Assembly (NCBI GenBank): GCA_021736645.1
Contig: JAIPFM010000226.1
Span: 1 to 44,384, forward strand
DNA: 44,384 nt
Reading direction: 5' to 3'
From: Phycisphaerae bacterium
GTDB lineage: Bacteria; Planctomycetota; Phycisphaerae; Sedimentisphaerales; Anaerobacaceae
Positions 9,101 through 18,318 of the stretch are shown here, piece after piece; position 1 is the first letter of the stretch; each line of letters begins with the position of its first letter. A model generated the notes under the pieces. The model was not told where the DNA came from, ran no database searches, and saw only the letters and a program-made list of their open reading frames with translations. A program made the position numbers and the translations under genes.

Positions 9101-12100
9101 GCGGGCTCGTGATGGCGCAGATGGGACGTGAAGCCTTGATGGTGACTATGCGGGCCTCTTCTGTGTGCTGGCCGCCTGAGTCTGTGGCGCGGAAACGCAG
9201 TCTGTGTACACCGGGCTGTAATTGGGCGCGGCCGGCAAAGCCGTCGTCTGTGCGATACAGGGGTTGCGCAGCACCATACCCCACAAACACATCAAGGCCG
9301 ACAATACCCGTGTCGTCCTGGGCCCGAGCCAGGAGGTGGATCTGTCCGTCTTCTGAGACGAGTTTATCTTCCGGTTGAATGATCTCCAGTGTGGGCTTGG
9401 CGTCTTGGCCCGGCACAAACAGATTGATGATAGCCGCATTGTTCTTCAGGTTGGTCTCACCCAGGAGATTGTCCGGGTCGACCACCACGCGCAGGCTGTG
9501 GTTGCCCGGGGCCGCGGCCCACACGAATCGGAAGGTCTTGTCTGTCATCATGCCGGGCGGCGCAATGCCCAGACGCTCCATCTCCTGGCCCTTGGTGCCG
9601 GGTACGGCCAGGAACAGACCGATCTGCAGGAGGTCTTGGGTGCTGCCTGTGCCGAGGTTGCGCACTGTGCCTGTGAGGGTGACAGGATCGCCTTTCTTGA
9701 TGCCGCTGATCGGTGTGATCTTCAGGTCTTCTGAGGACAGGCTGAAGTCAGACGAGTCTGTGGAAAGGCCGGGGTCACTGTCATACAGACGGTTTAAGGC
9801 GTCTTCGCGTGACGTGCCCACCATGAAGGTGTCTGTGGAGAGCAGACGGGTCTTGAACTGAAAGTCACTGGAGATGGCATAGTGGGCAAAGTTCAAGAAG
9901 CGGGAATTGATTTCCAGTTGGTTCACTGCCACCTTGCCGTCTTCGGACCATGCCAGGGCCGTGGGGGACAGGGGGAATCTGTAGTTGCCTTCAGGAATGG
10001 TCTGTTTCAATTGTCCTGCGATCTGACCGTTGACCACAATGTCCAGGTCGTGCGCCTGGTATCTGGCCCGATTTTGGGGGATGGTAAAGTTCATCTCCAG
10101 CCAGGCATCCAGGAGATTGGTGTTTCGCCACTGGCCATTTTCAAACAGGGAAGAGTGGTCGATCTCGCCATCGATGCCCACATCGGCCTGGGCAAAGTCC
10201 ACCACGCCATCGTTGTCTGTGTCACGACCGAACCACTGGGTCTGGTTCAGATCGTCCAGTACGGTCCAGCGGTCGGGCTTGCCGTCATGGTTGGTGTCCT
10301 GGGGATCAGTACCCTGGCTCCAGTCGACCGTGCCTCCGCTGAGATATTGACCCACCATACGTCGGGCTGCGCGTATGGCATCAGGAATATCATTGGGTTC
10401 CCCTGTGACAGGGTCGAGTCCTGCGGTCATGTCGAGCCGATGCACGCTTTCACCAGGCTTCAGTGCGGCCCTGTAGTCCACGGTGGTGCGCTTGCCAATG
10501 GCCGTGGCTGTGATCTGATCTTCACATGAGGTGAACCCGTCATAAAGTTTGGGATATACTTCAAACCGTTCTCGCTGGCCTGCCTGGAGCAGACCGTGTG
10601 TGACTTCCGGCTGGAGGGTGACTTGATCCTGACTTGCGATGACCTGCAGGTCAGTCAGGGTGTCACCGTTGTTCATGAGTTCGTAGACGCGTCCCAGACC
10701 GGTTTCGTTTTCCGGTGTGATATCCTTCCAAGTCAGGTCAACCCTGGGTAGTTTGACACGCACGGCCACGTCCGCCTGATCTGAAAAACCGTCTTCAGAT
10801 TGAATGTAGATGGGCAGTGTGTGCAGTTCTTTGATCACGTCCTGGGCACTGAAGCCGAGGGTAAACACACGCTGCTCACCCGGACCGAGTTCCACGGGGC
10901 GGCCCTTTTCGCCGTCGCCAATGAACTCAGCCAACAACAGGCTGTCTTTGGGCTGGTCGCAGCGCAGACGGACGATGCGGGGCTCGTCTGCATGGTTGCG
11001 CACTCCGATGGGCAGTCTCTGGTCATAGTCGCGCTGGATGGCCCCACCGTAGTGGGCGTCTGTAAAGGCCAGACCCCGCACGCGGGTGACCTGTCGTATA
11101 GGTCCAGGCTCGCTGCCCCCTGTGGGTTGGAATTCATAGGCTTGATCAGGTTCCAGTGCAGTGAGGCGAACACGACGTGATGTTCCATTCTGCCCGATGA
11201 CTTCCTGCCAGGACTGATCTGTGGTGCCTGCACCCTTGAGCCGATACCGCACTTTGGCGGGGCCAAAAGATCCGCCGTCCCAGGAGACCACGATATCATT
11301 GCCTGTGACCACCGCGCCTTCGCCGGGCAACAGGTTGAAGTAGTCCGTGACGTGGACCTTTCGCACGGACGAGGCCTGCTTGCCGGCTGTGTCTGTGGCT
11401 GTGACTGTCAAGGTACGCTCGCCGCCAGCCAGGGTACTCCAGGGCACATCAAATTCATACGGTGCCGAATAGTCGGTGCCCACGGTTTTGCCGTTGACCT
11501 GGAGACTGACCTGGCGTATGGGCTTGCCTTCGTAGCTCAGGGCGGTCACGAGTACCGGTGTGGTCTGTGTGACCATCTCGCCCTCACCGGGTGTGGCCAC
11601 CATCACGTGGATGCCCGCGCGTACGGGCTGGCCTGTGGCCTGAACCCAGAATTCGCCTTTGGCTGAGAGTGAGCCTTTTGATCCTGTGGCCTTGACCCTG
11701 TAGAGGCCCTGCTTGGGAAAGGATAGGGTTTGGGGCCGGTCCTTGGAGAGTGTGGCGTCCGGCTGGTTATCTCCATTGATGTCCAGGCTGATTTGAGGCA
11801 GGGATTCAACACCCTGTACTGCGGCGACTGCAAATGTCACTTCAGTGGGGTTGATCGGATTGACGGTCCAATTCGCTCCGGCTGACACCAGCGTGCCCCC
11901 CTTGGGTGTGATCATGATCCAGTTGGGAAGCATACTGAAACTGTTGTTGTTCCATTCATTGATGGTCAGTAACAGTTCCATGGGCCCGTCCGTGGAGAAA
12001 GCATGGGCACGGCTTGCACCTGCATAGACATTAGAGCTAAAAACAGGTTTGCCTGTGCGTGTGTCTGTGGCCCGTGTAGAGCTTTCCAGGGGGCCGCCGA

Positions 12101-14576
12101 TCCAGTAGGCGTAGTCGCCCTTGGCCGGGAGGCTGATCTGAAAGCGTTCGATATCGCCATAGTGTTCAATGGCGCAGGGTTGGGCCTCAGAGAGTTTCAG
12201 CGGAATGATCGGGCTTTCGGTCAGTATTGGTGTTTCCCCGGGTAGGGCCCGGTTGAGTGTGACCTTGAGTGCGTAATCATCCGCGGCTTCGGCATTGTTG
12301 TTCCATTCGGACACGTGCAGGCGATAGAGGCCTGGGATGACCGGGCAGTCGAATTGACACACGGTATTGGCACGGGTATTCATGCTGCCCTTGACATCCC
12401 CCTGTGCGTTGTGGAGCGTCACGCTCAATTCAGTGGGGGCTTGATGCCAGATTGTCAGCAGGCCGGGCTGGTCCACGAAGAACTGATACCAGTCCTGATC
12501 GCCCATGGGCAGGATGTTGTCCCGGATCATGGCGCCGAGTTCAACGGGTGCTGCGGTTTCCGGTGTGTCATTGGACAGGAGGCGCTCAATCTCACCGGCC
12601 GGATCAAAACAGGTCTGTAATTCGTAGGGCAGGGGAGACCAGCCATTGTTGTTCCATTCGGTGACATCCAGAATCAGGGTACAGGCCTGGGTCAACCCGA
12701 GCGTATAATGACCGGTTTGGCTGGCGTAGGTGTTTTTCGCGGCCAGGGGGTTGCCCAGGTGATCCAGGAGGCGTGTGCTGAGTTCTGTGGGACCGCCTTG
12801 ATGGATGTGTAAAGTGCCCTTGGAGGGGATGTTCAGGGTATAGAGGTCACGATCCCCCACGGGCATGATGGAGGCGAAGGTGCGGGCATTGAGAGGCAGG
12901 TATCGCACAGCAGACACGCGGGTCTCAGGCACGAGTGGGGGGTCGTCCACGCCATCGTCGGTCATCACGACAAAGCGGAAATCATAGGGGTCCAATGAGC
13001 AGCCATTGTTTTGCCATTCCGTGACGGACACACGGTAGTCGCCTGAGGGGAGTTGCCACTCCTGTGTGCCGAGTTGAGAGGCGTAGTAGGTTTTTGTACC
13101 GATGGCCGTACCGCCGGCATCGAGAATGGCCACGGCACGCTGGACATCGGGTGTATTGCATGACTCCAAACGTAGACATCCCGGGCGATCCAGATGGAGT
13201 GTGTACACATCCTCATCGCCGATGGGAAACAGGAGTCCCCGCATATGCTGGCCAATCTGAATCGGGCGTGCGGAACTCGGCGTGTTGTTGAATTCCAGGG
13301 GATCTGCGGCGATCCGGCCTGTGAGATTGATGACATTGATGTCCTTGGAGGCACTGTTCTGGCCCCACACCGTGACACGAATGACATAGTGACCTTCAGG
13401 CAGATTCCACACCGCCTTTCGCGTTTGCCGGGCGTAGGTGTTGCAGGATGCCACCTCCTCGCCGCCTGTATTGAACACCAGAATAGACAATGACACGGGG
13501 CAACTGGCGTGGCTTAATGTCACCTGCGTGGCCTCAGGCAGGTCAAACGCGAACCAGTCCTGATCTGTGGGTCTTTGGAGTGTGAAGGCCATACTCTGGC
13601 CCAGGGCCATGGATTGGGCTGAGCCCTTGTCGTCATTGGGCTCCTCTTCGGTGAGCTGTGTCTCCGAGGCAAGCGTGATGGTGCATTGGCCCTGAGCACT
13701 GAGCCGCACTGATTTCTGTGTGGTCATGTACCCGTCAGCCTCCACACGCACCACGACTTCAGGGCGGTGCGTGACAGGCAGGGCGTTGTCAGGCGTGACA
13801 GGATTGACAACGCCGATCTTGAGGTCACTGAATTGAATCAGACCCTGGGCATTGGTCAGGCCGGTTGTGATCATGCCCAGAGGGTAAACCTCCCACAGGG
13901 TGACTGTGGCCTGGCGAATCGCGGAGCCATTGTCCGCCTGGACCTGAACGGCGTAAGACAGGGTGTGGCAGAGGGCCTTGAGTTTGAACTGCACAGGGGC
14001 TTTGGAGCCCGTGTGTTCAATGACCTGCTCAAGGGTCTGAAAACCGGGGGCTTCAATTTTGAGTTGGTAGGTGCCTCCAGGCACGGGCTGGGTTCGTACT
14101 GCGCCTGTGTGAATGGGAGAGAAGACCAGAGGTCCGGACAAGGCGGCCTGCACAGTCCGGGGTGTCAAATGGATTCTGGCCTGACCCACAGATTCGCCTG
14201 TGGTCTCTTCTGTGATTTGCCAATTCAAGGGCGACAAGACCTCGGACTGTAATACGATCTGTTGTAGATCTCGTTGCCCATTGGGCAGACTTATCGTTTT
14301 CTTGAACGTCTGAAAACCTGGATGGTTGCACAGCAGGTCATAGGTGCCCTGGGGTATGCCGTCAAGCACGATGCTGCCTGTTGGGTTGGAGATGGCCATG
14401 CGCGGCCCCACATGGACTGTGACGCCGGCAATGGGTTTGTCTGCGTCAGAACGCACCTGAACAGTCAAGGGGCCGGGGAGTATCTCGGCCAGGCATGGTA
14501 ACGAGGTGCAGAACAGCAGGGTGATCAGCAGGGCGAGATGCCCGGCAGACGGGGTGTGACTTCTCAAAGGTGCCAT
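6108..14576 (-). CDS. Giant exported multidomain protein with pre-toxin-like (PT-TG) C-terminal region
   Basis: Start chosen at 14576: GGAG lies 7 bases upstream and the N-terminus becomes a clean signal peptide (cut near PCLA/EI, residue 30), giving 2822 residues. An upstream ATG (14747) would add 57 non-signal residues. Domains in order: three carboxypeptidase-regulatory-like beta domains (about 31-310); five PPC-like repeats of about 118 residues, four ending in (E)W(N/Q)NN (310-895); Ig and FN3-like domains (895-1250); a calcium-loop-like stretch with DTNHDGKPD and DTDNDGVVD (1423-1476); a CARDB domain (1617-1715); Ig-like domains; a Glu/Lys then Pro/Gly-rich linker (1897-2060). A helical region follows, with FTGDALDVIAVWTGESL (about 2254-2275) resembling the PT-TG pre-toxin motif, then an unassigned end containing GRDRDVTYQ and RPIYEDEFFRR. 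The family-level reading is a cell-surface or secreted polymorphic-toxin-like protein; toxicity is inference. Confidence 0.8.
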   Translation of the reverse strand: MAPLRSHTPSAGHLALLITLLFCTSLPCLAEILPGPLTVQVRSDADKPIAGVTVHVGPRMAISNPTGSIVLDGIPQGTYDLLCNHPGFQTFKKTISLPNGQRDLQQIVLQSEVLSPLNWQITEETTGESVGQARIHLTPRTVQAALSGPLVFSPIHTGAVRTQPVPGGTYQLKIEAPGFQTLEQVIEHTGSKAPVQFKLKALCHTLSYAVQVQADNGSAIRQATVTLWEVYPLGMITTGLTNAQGLIQFSDLKIGVVNPVTPDNALPVTHRPEVVVRVEADGYMTTQKSVRLSAQGQCTITLASETQLTEEEPNDDKGSAQSMALGQSMAFTLQRPTDQDWFAFDLPEATQVTLSHASCPVSLSILVFNTGGEEVASCNTYARQTRKAVWNLPEGHYVIRVTVWGQNSASKDINVINLTGRIAADPLEFNNTPSSARPIQIGQHMRGLLFPIGDEDVYTLHLDRPGCLRLESCNTPDVQRAVAILDAGGTAIGTKTYYASQLGTQEWQLPSGDYRVSVTEWQNNGCSLDPYDFRFVVMTDDGVDDPPLVPETRVSAVRYLPLNARTFASIMPVGDRDLYTLNIPSKGTLHIHQGGPTELSTRLLDHLGNPLAAKNTYASQTGHYTLGLTQACTLILDVTEWNNNGWSPLPYELQTCFDPAGEIERLLSNDTPETAAPVELGAMIRDNILPMGDQDWYQFFVDQPGLLTIWHQAPTELSVTLHNAQGDVKGSMNTRANTVCQFDCPVIPGLYRLHVSEWNNNAEAADDYALKVTLNRALPGETPILTESPIIPLKLSEAQPCAIEHYGDIERFQISLPAKGDYAYWIGGPLESSTRATDTRTGKPVFSSNVYAGASRAHAFSTDGPMELLLTINEWNNNSFSMLPNWIMITPKGGTLVSAGANWTVNPINPTEVTFAVAAVQGVESLPQISLDINGDNQPDATLSKDRPQTLSFPKQGLYRVKATGSKGSLSAKGEFWVQATGQPVRAGIHVMVATPGEGEMVTQTTPVLVTALSYEGKPIRQVSLQVNGKTVGTDYSAPYEFDVPWSTLAGGERTLTVTATDTAGKQASSVRKVHVTDYFNLLPGEGAVVTGNDIVVSWDGGSFGPAKVRYRLKGAGTTDQSWQEVIGQNGTSRRVRLTALEPDQAYEFQPTGGSEPGPIRQVTRVRGLAFTDAHYGGAIQRDYDQRLPIGVRNHADEPRIVRLRCDQPKDSLLLAEFIGDGEKGRPVELGPGEQRVFTLGFSAQDVIKELHTLPIYIQSEDGFSDQADVAVRVKLPRVDLTWKDITPENETGLGRVYELMNNGDTLTDLQVIASQDQVTLQPEVTHGLLQAGQRERFEVYPKLYDGFTSCEDQITATAIGKRTTVDYRAALKPGESVHRLDMTAGLDPVTGEPNDIPDAIRAARRMVGQYLSGGTVDWSQGTDPQDTNHDGKPDRWTVLDDLNQTQWFGRDTDNDGVVDFAQADVGIDGEIDHSSLFENGQWRNTNLLDAWLEMNFTIPQNRARYQAHDLDIVVNGQIAGQLKQTIPEGNYRFPLSPTALAWSEDGKVAVNQLEINSRFLNFAHYAISSDFQFKTRLLSTDTFMVGTSREDALNRLYDSDPGLSTDSSDFSLSSEDLKITPISGIKKGDPVTLTGTVRNLGTGSTQDLLQIGLFLAVPGTKGQEMERLGIAPPGMMTDKTFRFVWAAAPGNHSLRVVVDPDNLLGETNLKNNAAIINLFVPGQDAKPTLEIIQPEDKLVSEDGQIHLLARAQDDTGIVGLDVFVGYGAAQPLYRTDDGFAGRAQLQPGVHRLRFRATDSGGQHTEEARIVTIKASRPICAITSPLNNEETTEPTVRIRVDAPDVKQVGVRVNNGPWSSLKNNDGTWTGSLDLPFGPCKLEAVAIDDAGMRSTTQQVTILCSAQPEEPKEEEAKKEEEKTEEGKKEENKEAEDNTPKDVAQDNTARPKDQTAGQGNPNQPKPQTGNKNTPPLGPQPDQGNQPGNGKAPGTPGADPGANPQTGSTEAGPNETGTPKKVSPPDVVQPEPLDIPEADVILPPIGVTPKLKQFPASPASVRAPRSTPSRAPSGFAYNRQRKDWYCPNRPNIKVKFKLPEWLTKEEFDKILKKGPDSPEFKALESRLLAGYWMKNFGKKIKGQTMDEYLKKYKDMLLKRCDRLDQADGKLPDFLQSLGLAAKDPPTDPKELAAWRDKMKELTEVYWLRLLATEDPSTVIKGMKQRAEALGKFDEGAQMAAEAVMKEIEANQKITQDVLEALPFTGDALDVIAVWTGESLSGEKLGPWERFFRAACVAGPVALEETLKRSPRAQEALGQFVKATGEMGSNMKNSVLKRLGMNIDQFDEVAEGVGKFLTKERHLFTKNADEVAEAAKTAFKQSAEGIEDLKQMKEARKASQETVDELDKLVWKGGKAGDADMEDLIIRMQKDKTAQTIINGPDVLPDVRKKANETMKKIYKDTDAPTMTRIKNSDDVKQFAKDNGLDPDKLEVSVWNPSNTDGLSPGDPGYVDEDLLKMGRDRDVTYQITGIDANGNTVALDVHDSLSRPIYEDEFFRRCHGKGPEDVVDAAEAKKFATDMDQMVTSKWHPEAYNTSPEVPIKDWLTKGTMPPVARPQDIRDTIMVKSDHWFDLAAKAGQDTAQYSKDMAEGMRQATKQWDNIVAKRAALYSADIPPSLEKAMDIFKKVETCQITPKQAEAMLKELGKLDGGLPLTPKNVVNRMAFFFEATEKGPGKAFKAIKTRELANALDNTADLTRKSEMIENAYKSGHITGVDYCKLRQGSFKLPPDPTPAQKEALKTWASSAWHRRGINLQEKKEIEAQVGPIN

Positions 14577-14613
14577 ATCTTGTCTCCAGACGCAAAAGGT
14601 CCTGATTTCTACT

Positions 14614-14645
14614 GGGAATTTAAACCATAACCAACCTGACGTCAA
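14614..14645 (-). promoter_or_regulatory. Candidate promoter of the giant gene
   Basis: On the minus strand, TTGACG (14640-14645) and TAAATT (14617-14622) are separated by 17 bases. The 5' leader would be about 35-40 bases before the ATG at 14576, with GGAGACA close to the start. The -10 box is only moderately good. Confidence 0.4.
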
Positions 14646-14659
14646 TTCGAAACTTGTCT

Positions 14660-14687
14660 TTGATAAAGGCCCTTGATCTGGTATACT
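14660..14687 (+). promoter_or_regulatory. Sigma-70-like promoter of the CotH gene
   Basis: TTGATA (14660-14665) and TATACT (14682-14687) are separated by 16 bases; each box has five of six consensus bases. A transcript starting near 14694 would have a leader of about 95 bases before the ATG at 14789. It points away from the giant gene, so both genes are probably expressed from this 212-base divergent region. Confidence 0.65.
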
Positions 14688-14788
14688 AAAGTGTCTGACC
14701 AAAAAACGTAATTTCCTCTGAATTGGCATGATCACATACTCTGACATGGGGGAAGTCCGGCAATGTTAGGTTTCAAGGGATGGAGTGC

Positions 14789-17700
14789 ATGAAAAAACTG
14801 ACTGCGACCTGTGTTTTTATTCTTCTGCAGTGTTTCTCACCCGTCTCTGCTGCAGAGGTCGCCAATGATGATGCGATCTGGCTGACCATTTCCGAGTTTT
14901 CTGCTGTCAATGATAAGGGGTTTTTCACACTTGTAGAGGGCAAGGAAGTGCGGGCCGACTGGATCGAGATCCACAATGCGTCGCGAGAACCCATCAACCT
15001 GGACGGATGGTATCTGACGGACGATCCGGAGAACCTGACCCTGTGGCAGTTTCCGAATATCAATATTGAGGCACGCGGAAATCTGGTGGTCTGGGCCTCT
15101 GGAATCCAGGCCGAGGATCATCCTGAGAACTGGCCCTATGCGGATGATTTGGGATATTACCACACCAACTTCAAACTCGACGCTGAAGGGGATTATCTGG
15201 CGCTGGTCAGCCCAGATGAGCAGGTGGTGCACGAGTATGCCAGTGTCGAGACTCCCAAGGGCATTCGGGGATTCCCCCCTCAGAGTGAAGGGATTTCTTT
15301 CGGCATATGTGAGGGCGGAGAATCGTTCCTGGCCCTGCAGACGCCTGGAGAGACCAATGTCTCGGTGTGTATGGAGCAGTGCGAAGCGCCCGTATTTTCA
15401 CGGGCAGGCGGTACGTTCGTCAATTCGTTCGTGTTGGAACTGACCTGCCCCACTCCTGATGCAGAAATTTTCTACTCCCTGGACGGTGCCGAAGTGGTCA
15501 GGCCGGGTGGCGGGGGTCGAGAAATAAACTGGATCAAGTATATCGGGCCGATTACTGTGGACCGATGCCTGGAGGTCCTGGCGCAGGCGCAGGAACCCAG
15601 TAGGCTGCCCAGTTCAATTGTCAACGAATCGTACCTGGCTCTGTCCAGTGATGTCGCCTCCTTTAGTTCCAACCTTCCCATTATTGTGGTCGATACAGGT
15701 CGAAAAAGTGTGGCCGGCCGGCTGACCTTGGTGAAAGCGGCATTCATTGATACGGATGAGAGTGGACGCTCGCATATCACAAGTGCCTCTGATTTTGTGG
15801 GGCGGGGCGGGCTTCGCATCCGTGGCTCATCCTCGAGCGGCTTTGCAAAAAAGCAGTATGCCTTTGAAACCTGGGATTTGGACGAGGCGGATCGGGATGT
15901 GTCCATCTGGGGATTGCCGGCCGCCTCGGATTGGATCCTGTATGGCCCGTCTCAGTATGACCCGGCGATTATCAACAATGCGCTGGCCTATGCACTCAGC
16001 AATCAGGCAGGTCGTTACGCCGTGCGAACGCGATTCTGTGAAATGTACCTCAACAGCAACGACACCACAGTCTCTGCGAGTGACTACATCGGCCTTTATA
16101 TCCTCATGGAAAAGATTACCCGTGGTTCCCAGCGCGTGAGCGTTGAGAAGCTCGAGCCCTGGGACAGTACAGAGCCCCGCGTCTCCGGAGGGTACGTGCT
16201 CAGTATTGACCGCGCCGGCGATGGGTCGTTCAGTACGAGCCGCGGTACCGTGTTCAATTACGTGTATCCCAAGGGCGAGGATATATCCGCCACGCAGACG
16301 GCCTGGATCAGGGGGTATTTCAATGAGTTGGAAACCGCGCTGTACGGCCCTGACTTCAGGAATCCGGAGACCGGCTATGCCAGGTATATTGATGTCAATT
16401 CCTTCATAGATCACCACCTGCTCAATCTGCTGCCCCTGAATGTGGATGCCTTTCGTTTGAGCGGGTACATGTTCAAGGGTAGAGGCGGCAAGCTGGAATT
16501 GGGACCTGTCTGGGATTTTGACCGGGCCATGAACTCCACAGACAGCCGCGACGACAACCCAAAAACATGGGAGAATTTTCTCAGCTACTATTGGTGGCCC
16601 CGCTTTTTTGAAGATCCTCACTTCTGGGTACAGTTCATTGACCGTTGGAGCGAACTGCGCGGATCGGTCTTCAGCATGCAGAACATGAATGCCACCATTG
16701 ACCGCATGGTCGAGGAAATCAGAGAGGCGCAGGTTCGCAATACCCAGCGATGGCCCCAGTTTAGCCCAAGGTATGGTGGATTTGATGGCGAAATTGCGGC
16801 GCTCAAGGACTGGCTCAACACACGGGCCCTGTGGATTGACAGTCAGTTTCTACAGCCCCCGGTGTTCGACCAGACCTCAAGCCCGCAGGGCTCTGACCTG
16901 GTTGTCACCCTGAGCAATCCCAATGACTCAGGCACCATTTACTATGCACTGGACGGGGCAGATCCATGGGTCTTTGACAGTGTCAACGACTCGACGCCTC
17001 CCACCATGCTGGTGCTGGAGAACAGTACCAAACACGTGCTGGTCCCGAGCGAGCCCGTTCCCGATGCCTGGAAAGGGGCGGACAGCTTCGATGATTCCGC
17101 GTGGGAGGTCGTACGTTCCCGAGGCGGCTTTGGCGGGATCGGCTATGAAATGGAGACCGGCTTTGAATCCATCATCACTCTGGACCTGGCCAAACAGATG
17201 TATTTCCCATCCAGGGGAGGACGCACCAGTTGTTATATACGCATCCCCTTTATCGTGTCCGGTGACCCGGGTATCCACAATGACCTGACCCTGCAAATGC
17301 GCTACGATGATGGTTTCATCGCGTATCTCAATGGTGTGGAGGTGGCGCGCGCCGGATTTGCCGGAGAGGCCGCATGGTATTCTCATGCCGACAGCGAGCA
17401 CAACGATACTGCTGCCATGGCACTGCAGGACTTCAATATCTCGCAATTCAGCGATCAACTGATTGAAGGCGTGAACATCCTGGCCATCCACGGACTCAAT
17501 ATCTCTTCCGCGAGCCCCGATTTTCTGATATCGGCCCAGCTTTTGGCGCGCGAGCGTCTGATTCCGCCTGATGGACAACAGGAGTACTATGAATACACCG
17601 GTCCCTTGACACTGACCCGCGCGACGCAGATCAAGGCGCGCGTGCGCCAGGCGCAACATGCCTACAGTCACTGGAGCGGCCTGGCTCAGGGCGTCTTTTC

Positions 17701-18208
17701 CGTGGGCCCGGTGGCAGAGACGCTGCGTGTTTCCGAACTCATGTATCATCCGGCTGACACCGGCAATCCCGAAGATCCCAATGCGGAGTACATCGAGCTG
17801 ACCAACATTGGCGACCAGGCCATCCACCTCAATGGGGTCCGGTTTACCGAGGGCATAGACTTTCTCTTTCCTGATGTGGTTCTGTTGCCCAGCGAGTATG
17901 TCCTGATCGTGAAAGACAGGGATGCCTTTGCCGCGACCTATGACACCACCTATGCCGTGGTGATTGGCGCCTATACCGGCAGTCTGAGCAACAAAGGGGA
18001 GCGCGTTGAATTGGTGGATGCGATTGGAGAAGGGATACAAACCATTCAGTATAGTGACAAATGGTACGACCTGACCGATGGCCAGGGTTTCTCCCTCACC
18101 ATGATCGATCCGGCTGATCCGCTCGCGGTTGATGCGTCAGAGAAAGAGCTCTGGCGGCCCAGCGCGGACGCGGGAGGTTCACCCGGATGGGACGATCGCT
18201 GGTACTAA
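14789..18208 (+). CDS. Exported CotH-type kinase with lamin-tail domains
   Basis: CotH is an atypical protein kinase fold first known from spore coats; exported relatives are common in environmental bacteria. The ATG at 14789 follows AAGGG by 9 bases and gives a signal peptide (MKKLTATCVFILLQCFSPVSA); the ATG at 14780 is less likely. Domains in order: lamin-tail domain (about 35-150, with WIEIHNASREPINLDGWYL), a chitobiase-like sandwich (205-280), the CotH domain (about 300-680, with SSGFAKKQYAFETWD and the metal-site motif GPVWDFDRAMNS near 571-583), a second chitobiase-like unit (700-760), a jelly-roll with MRYDDGFIAYLNGVEVAR (765-915), and a second lamin-tail domain (980-1110). The mature protein probably acts outside the cytoplasm. 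It is divergent from the giant gene, which may indicate shared control. Confidence 0.9.
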   Translation: MKKLTATCVFILLQCFSPVSAAEVANDDAIWLTISEFSAVNDKGFFTLVEGKEVRADWIEIHNASREPINLDGWYLTDDPENLTLWQFPNINIEARGNLVVWASGIQAEDHPENWPYADDLGYYHTNFKLDAEGDYLALVSPDEQVVHEYASVETPKGIRGFPPQSEGISFGICEGGESFLALQTPGETNVSVCMEQCEAPVFSRAGGTFVNSFVLELTCPTPDAEIFYSLDGAEVVRPGGGGREINWIKYIGPITVDRCLEVLAQAQEPSRLPSSIVNESYLALSSDVASFSSNLPIIVVDTGRKSVAGRLTLVKAAFIDTDESGRSHITSASDFVGRGGLRIRGSSSSGFAKKQYAFETWDLDEADRDVSIWGLPAASDWILYGPSQYDPAIINNALAYALSNQAGRYAVRTRFCEMYLNSNDTTVSASDYIGLYILMEKITRGSQRVSVEKLEPWDSTEPRVSGGYVLSIDRAGDGSFSTSRGTVFNYVYPKGEDISATQTAWIRGYFNELETALYGPDFRNPETGYARYIDVNSFIDHHLLNLLPLNVDAFRLSGYMFKGRGGKLELGPVWDFDRAMNSTDSRDDNPKTWENFLSYYWWPRFFEDPHFWVQFIDRWSELRGSVFSMQNMNATIDRMVEEIREAQVRNTQRWPQFSPRYGGFDGEIAALKDWLNTRALWIDSQFLQPPVFDQTSSPQGSDLVVTLSNPNDSGTIYYALDGADPWVFDSVNDSTPPTMLVLENSTKHVLVPSEPVPDAWKGADSFDDSAWEVVRSRGGFGGIGYEMETGFESIITLDLAKQMYFPSRGGRTSCYIRIPFIVSGDPGIHNDLTLQMRYDDGFIAYLNGVEVARAGFAGEAAWYSHADSEHNDTAAMALQDFNISQFSDQLIEGVNILAIHGLNISSASPDFLISAQLLARERLIPPDGQQEYYEYTGPLTLTRATQIKARVRQAQHAYSHWSGLAQGVFSVGPVAETLRVSELMYHPADTGNPEDPNAEYIELTNIGDQAIHLNGVRFTEGIDFLFPDVVLLPSEYVLIVKDRDAFAATYDTTYAVVIGAYTGSLSNKGERVELVDAIGEGIQTIQYSDKWYDLTDGQGFSLTMIDPADPLAVDASEKELWRPSADAGGSPGWDDRWY

Positions 18209-18318
18209 GGCTCAAAAACAACCTTGCTCTTCCTGTGGGAATATGAATAATTGAATACCTCTTATTGATGACGTACCTGAATTCAATAGAATCCAAACGT
18301 AACTGGAGGTATTTGATT

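Noticed and set aside
14577-14747. 57-residue N-terminal extension of the giant protein from the ATG at 14747
   Set aside because: It would bury the signal peptide, and the internal ATG at 14576 has a well-placed GGAG.
16928-18040. 370-codon minus-strand frame inside the CotH gene, and a similar 383-codon frame at 19009-20160 inside the GH32 gene
   Set aside because: Both oppose genes with clear catalytic motifs and show no family signature of their own.
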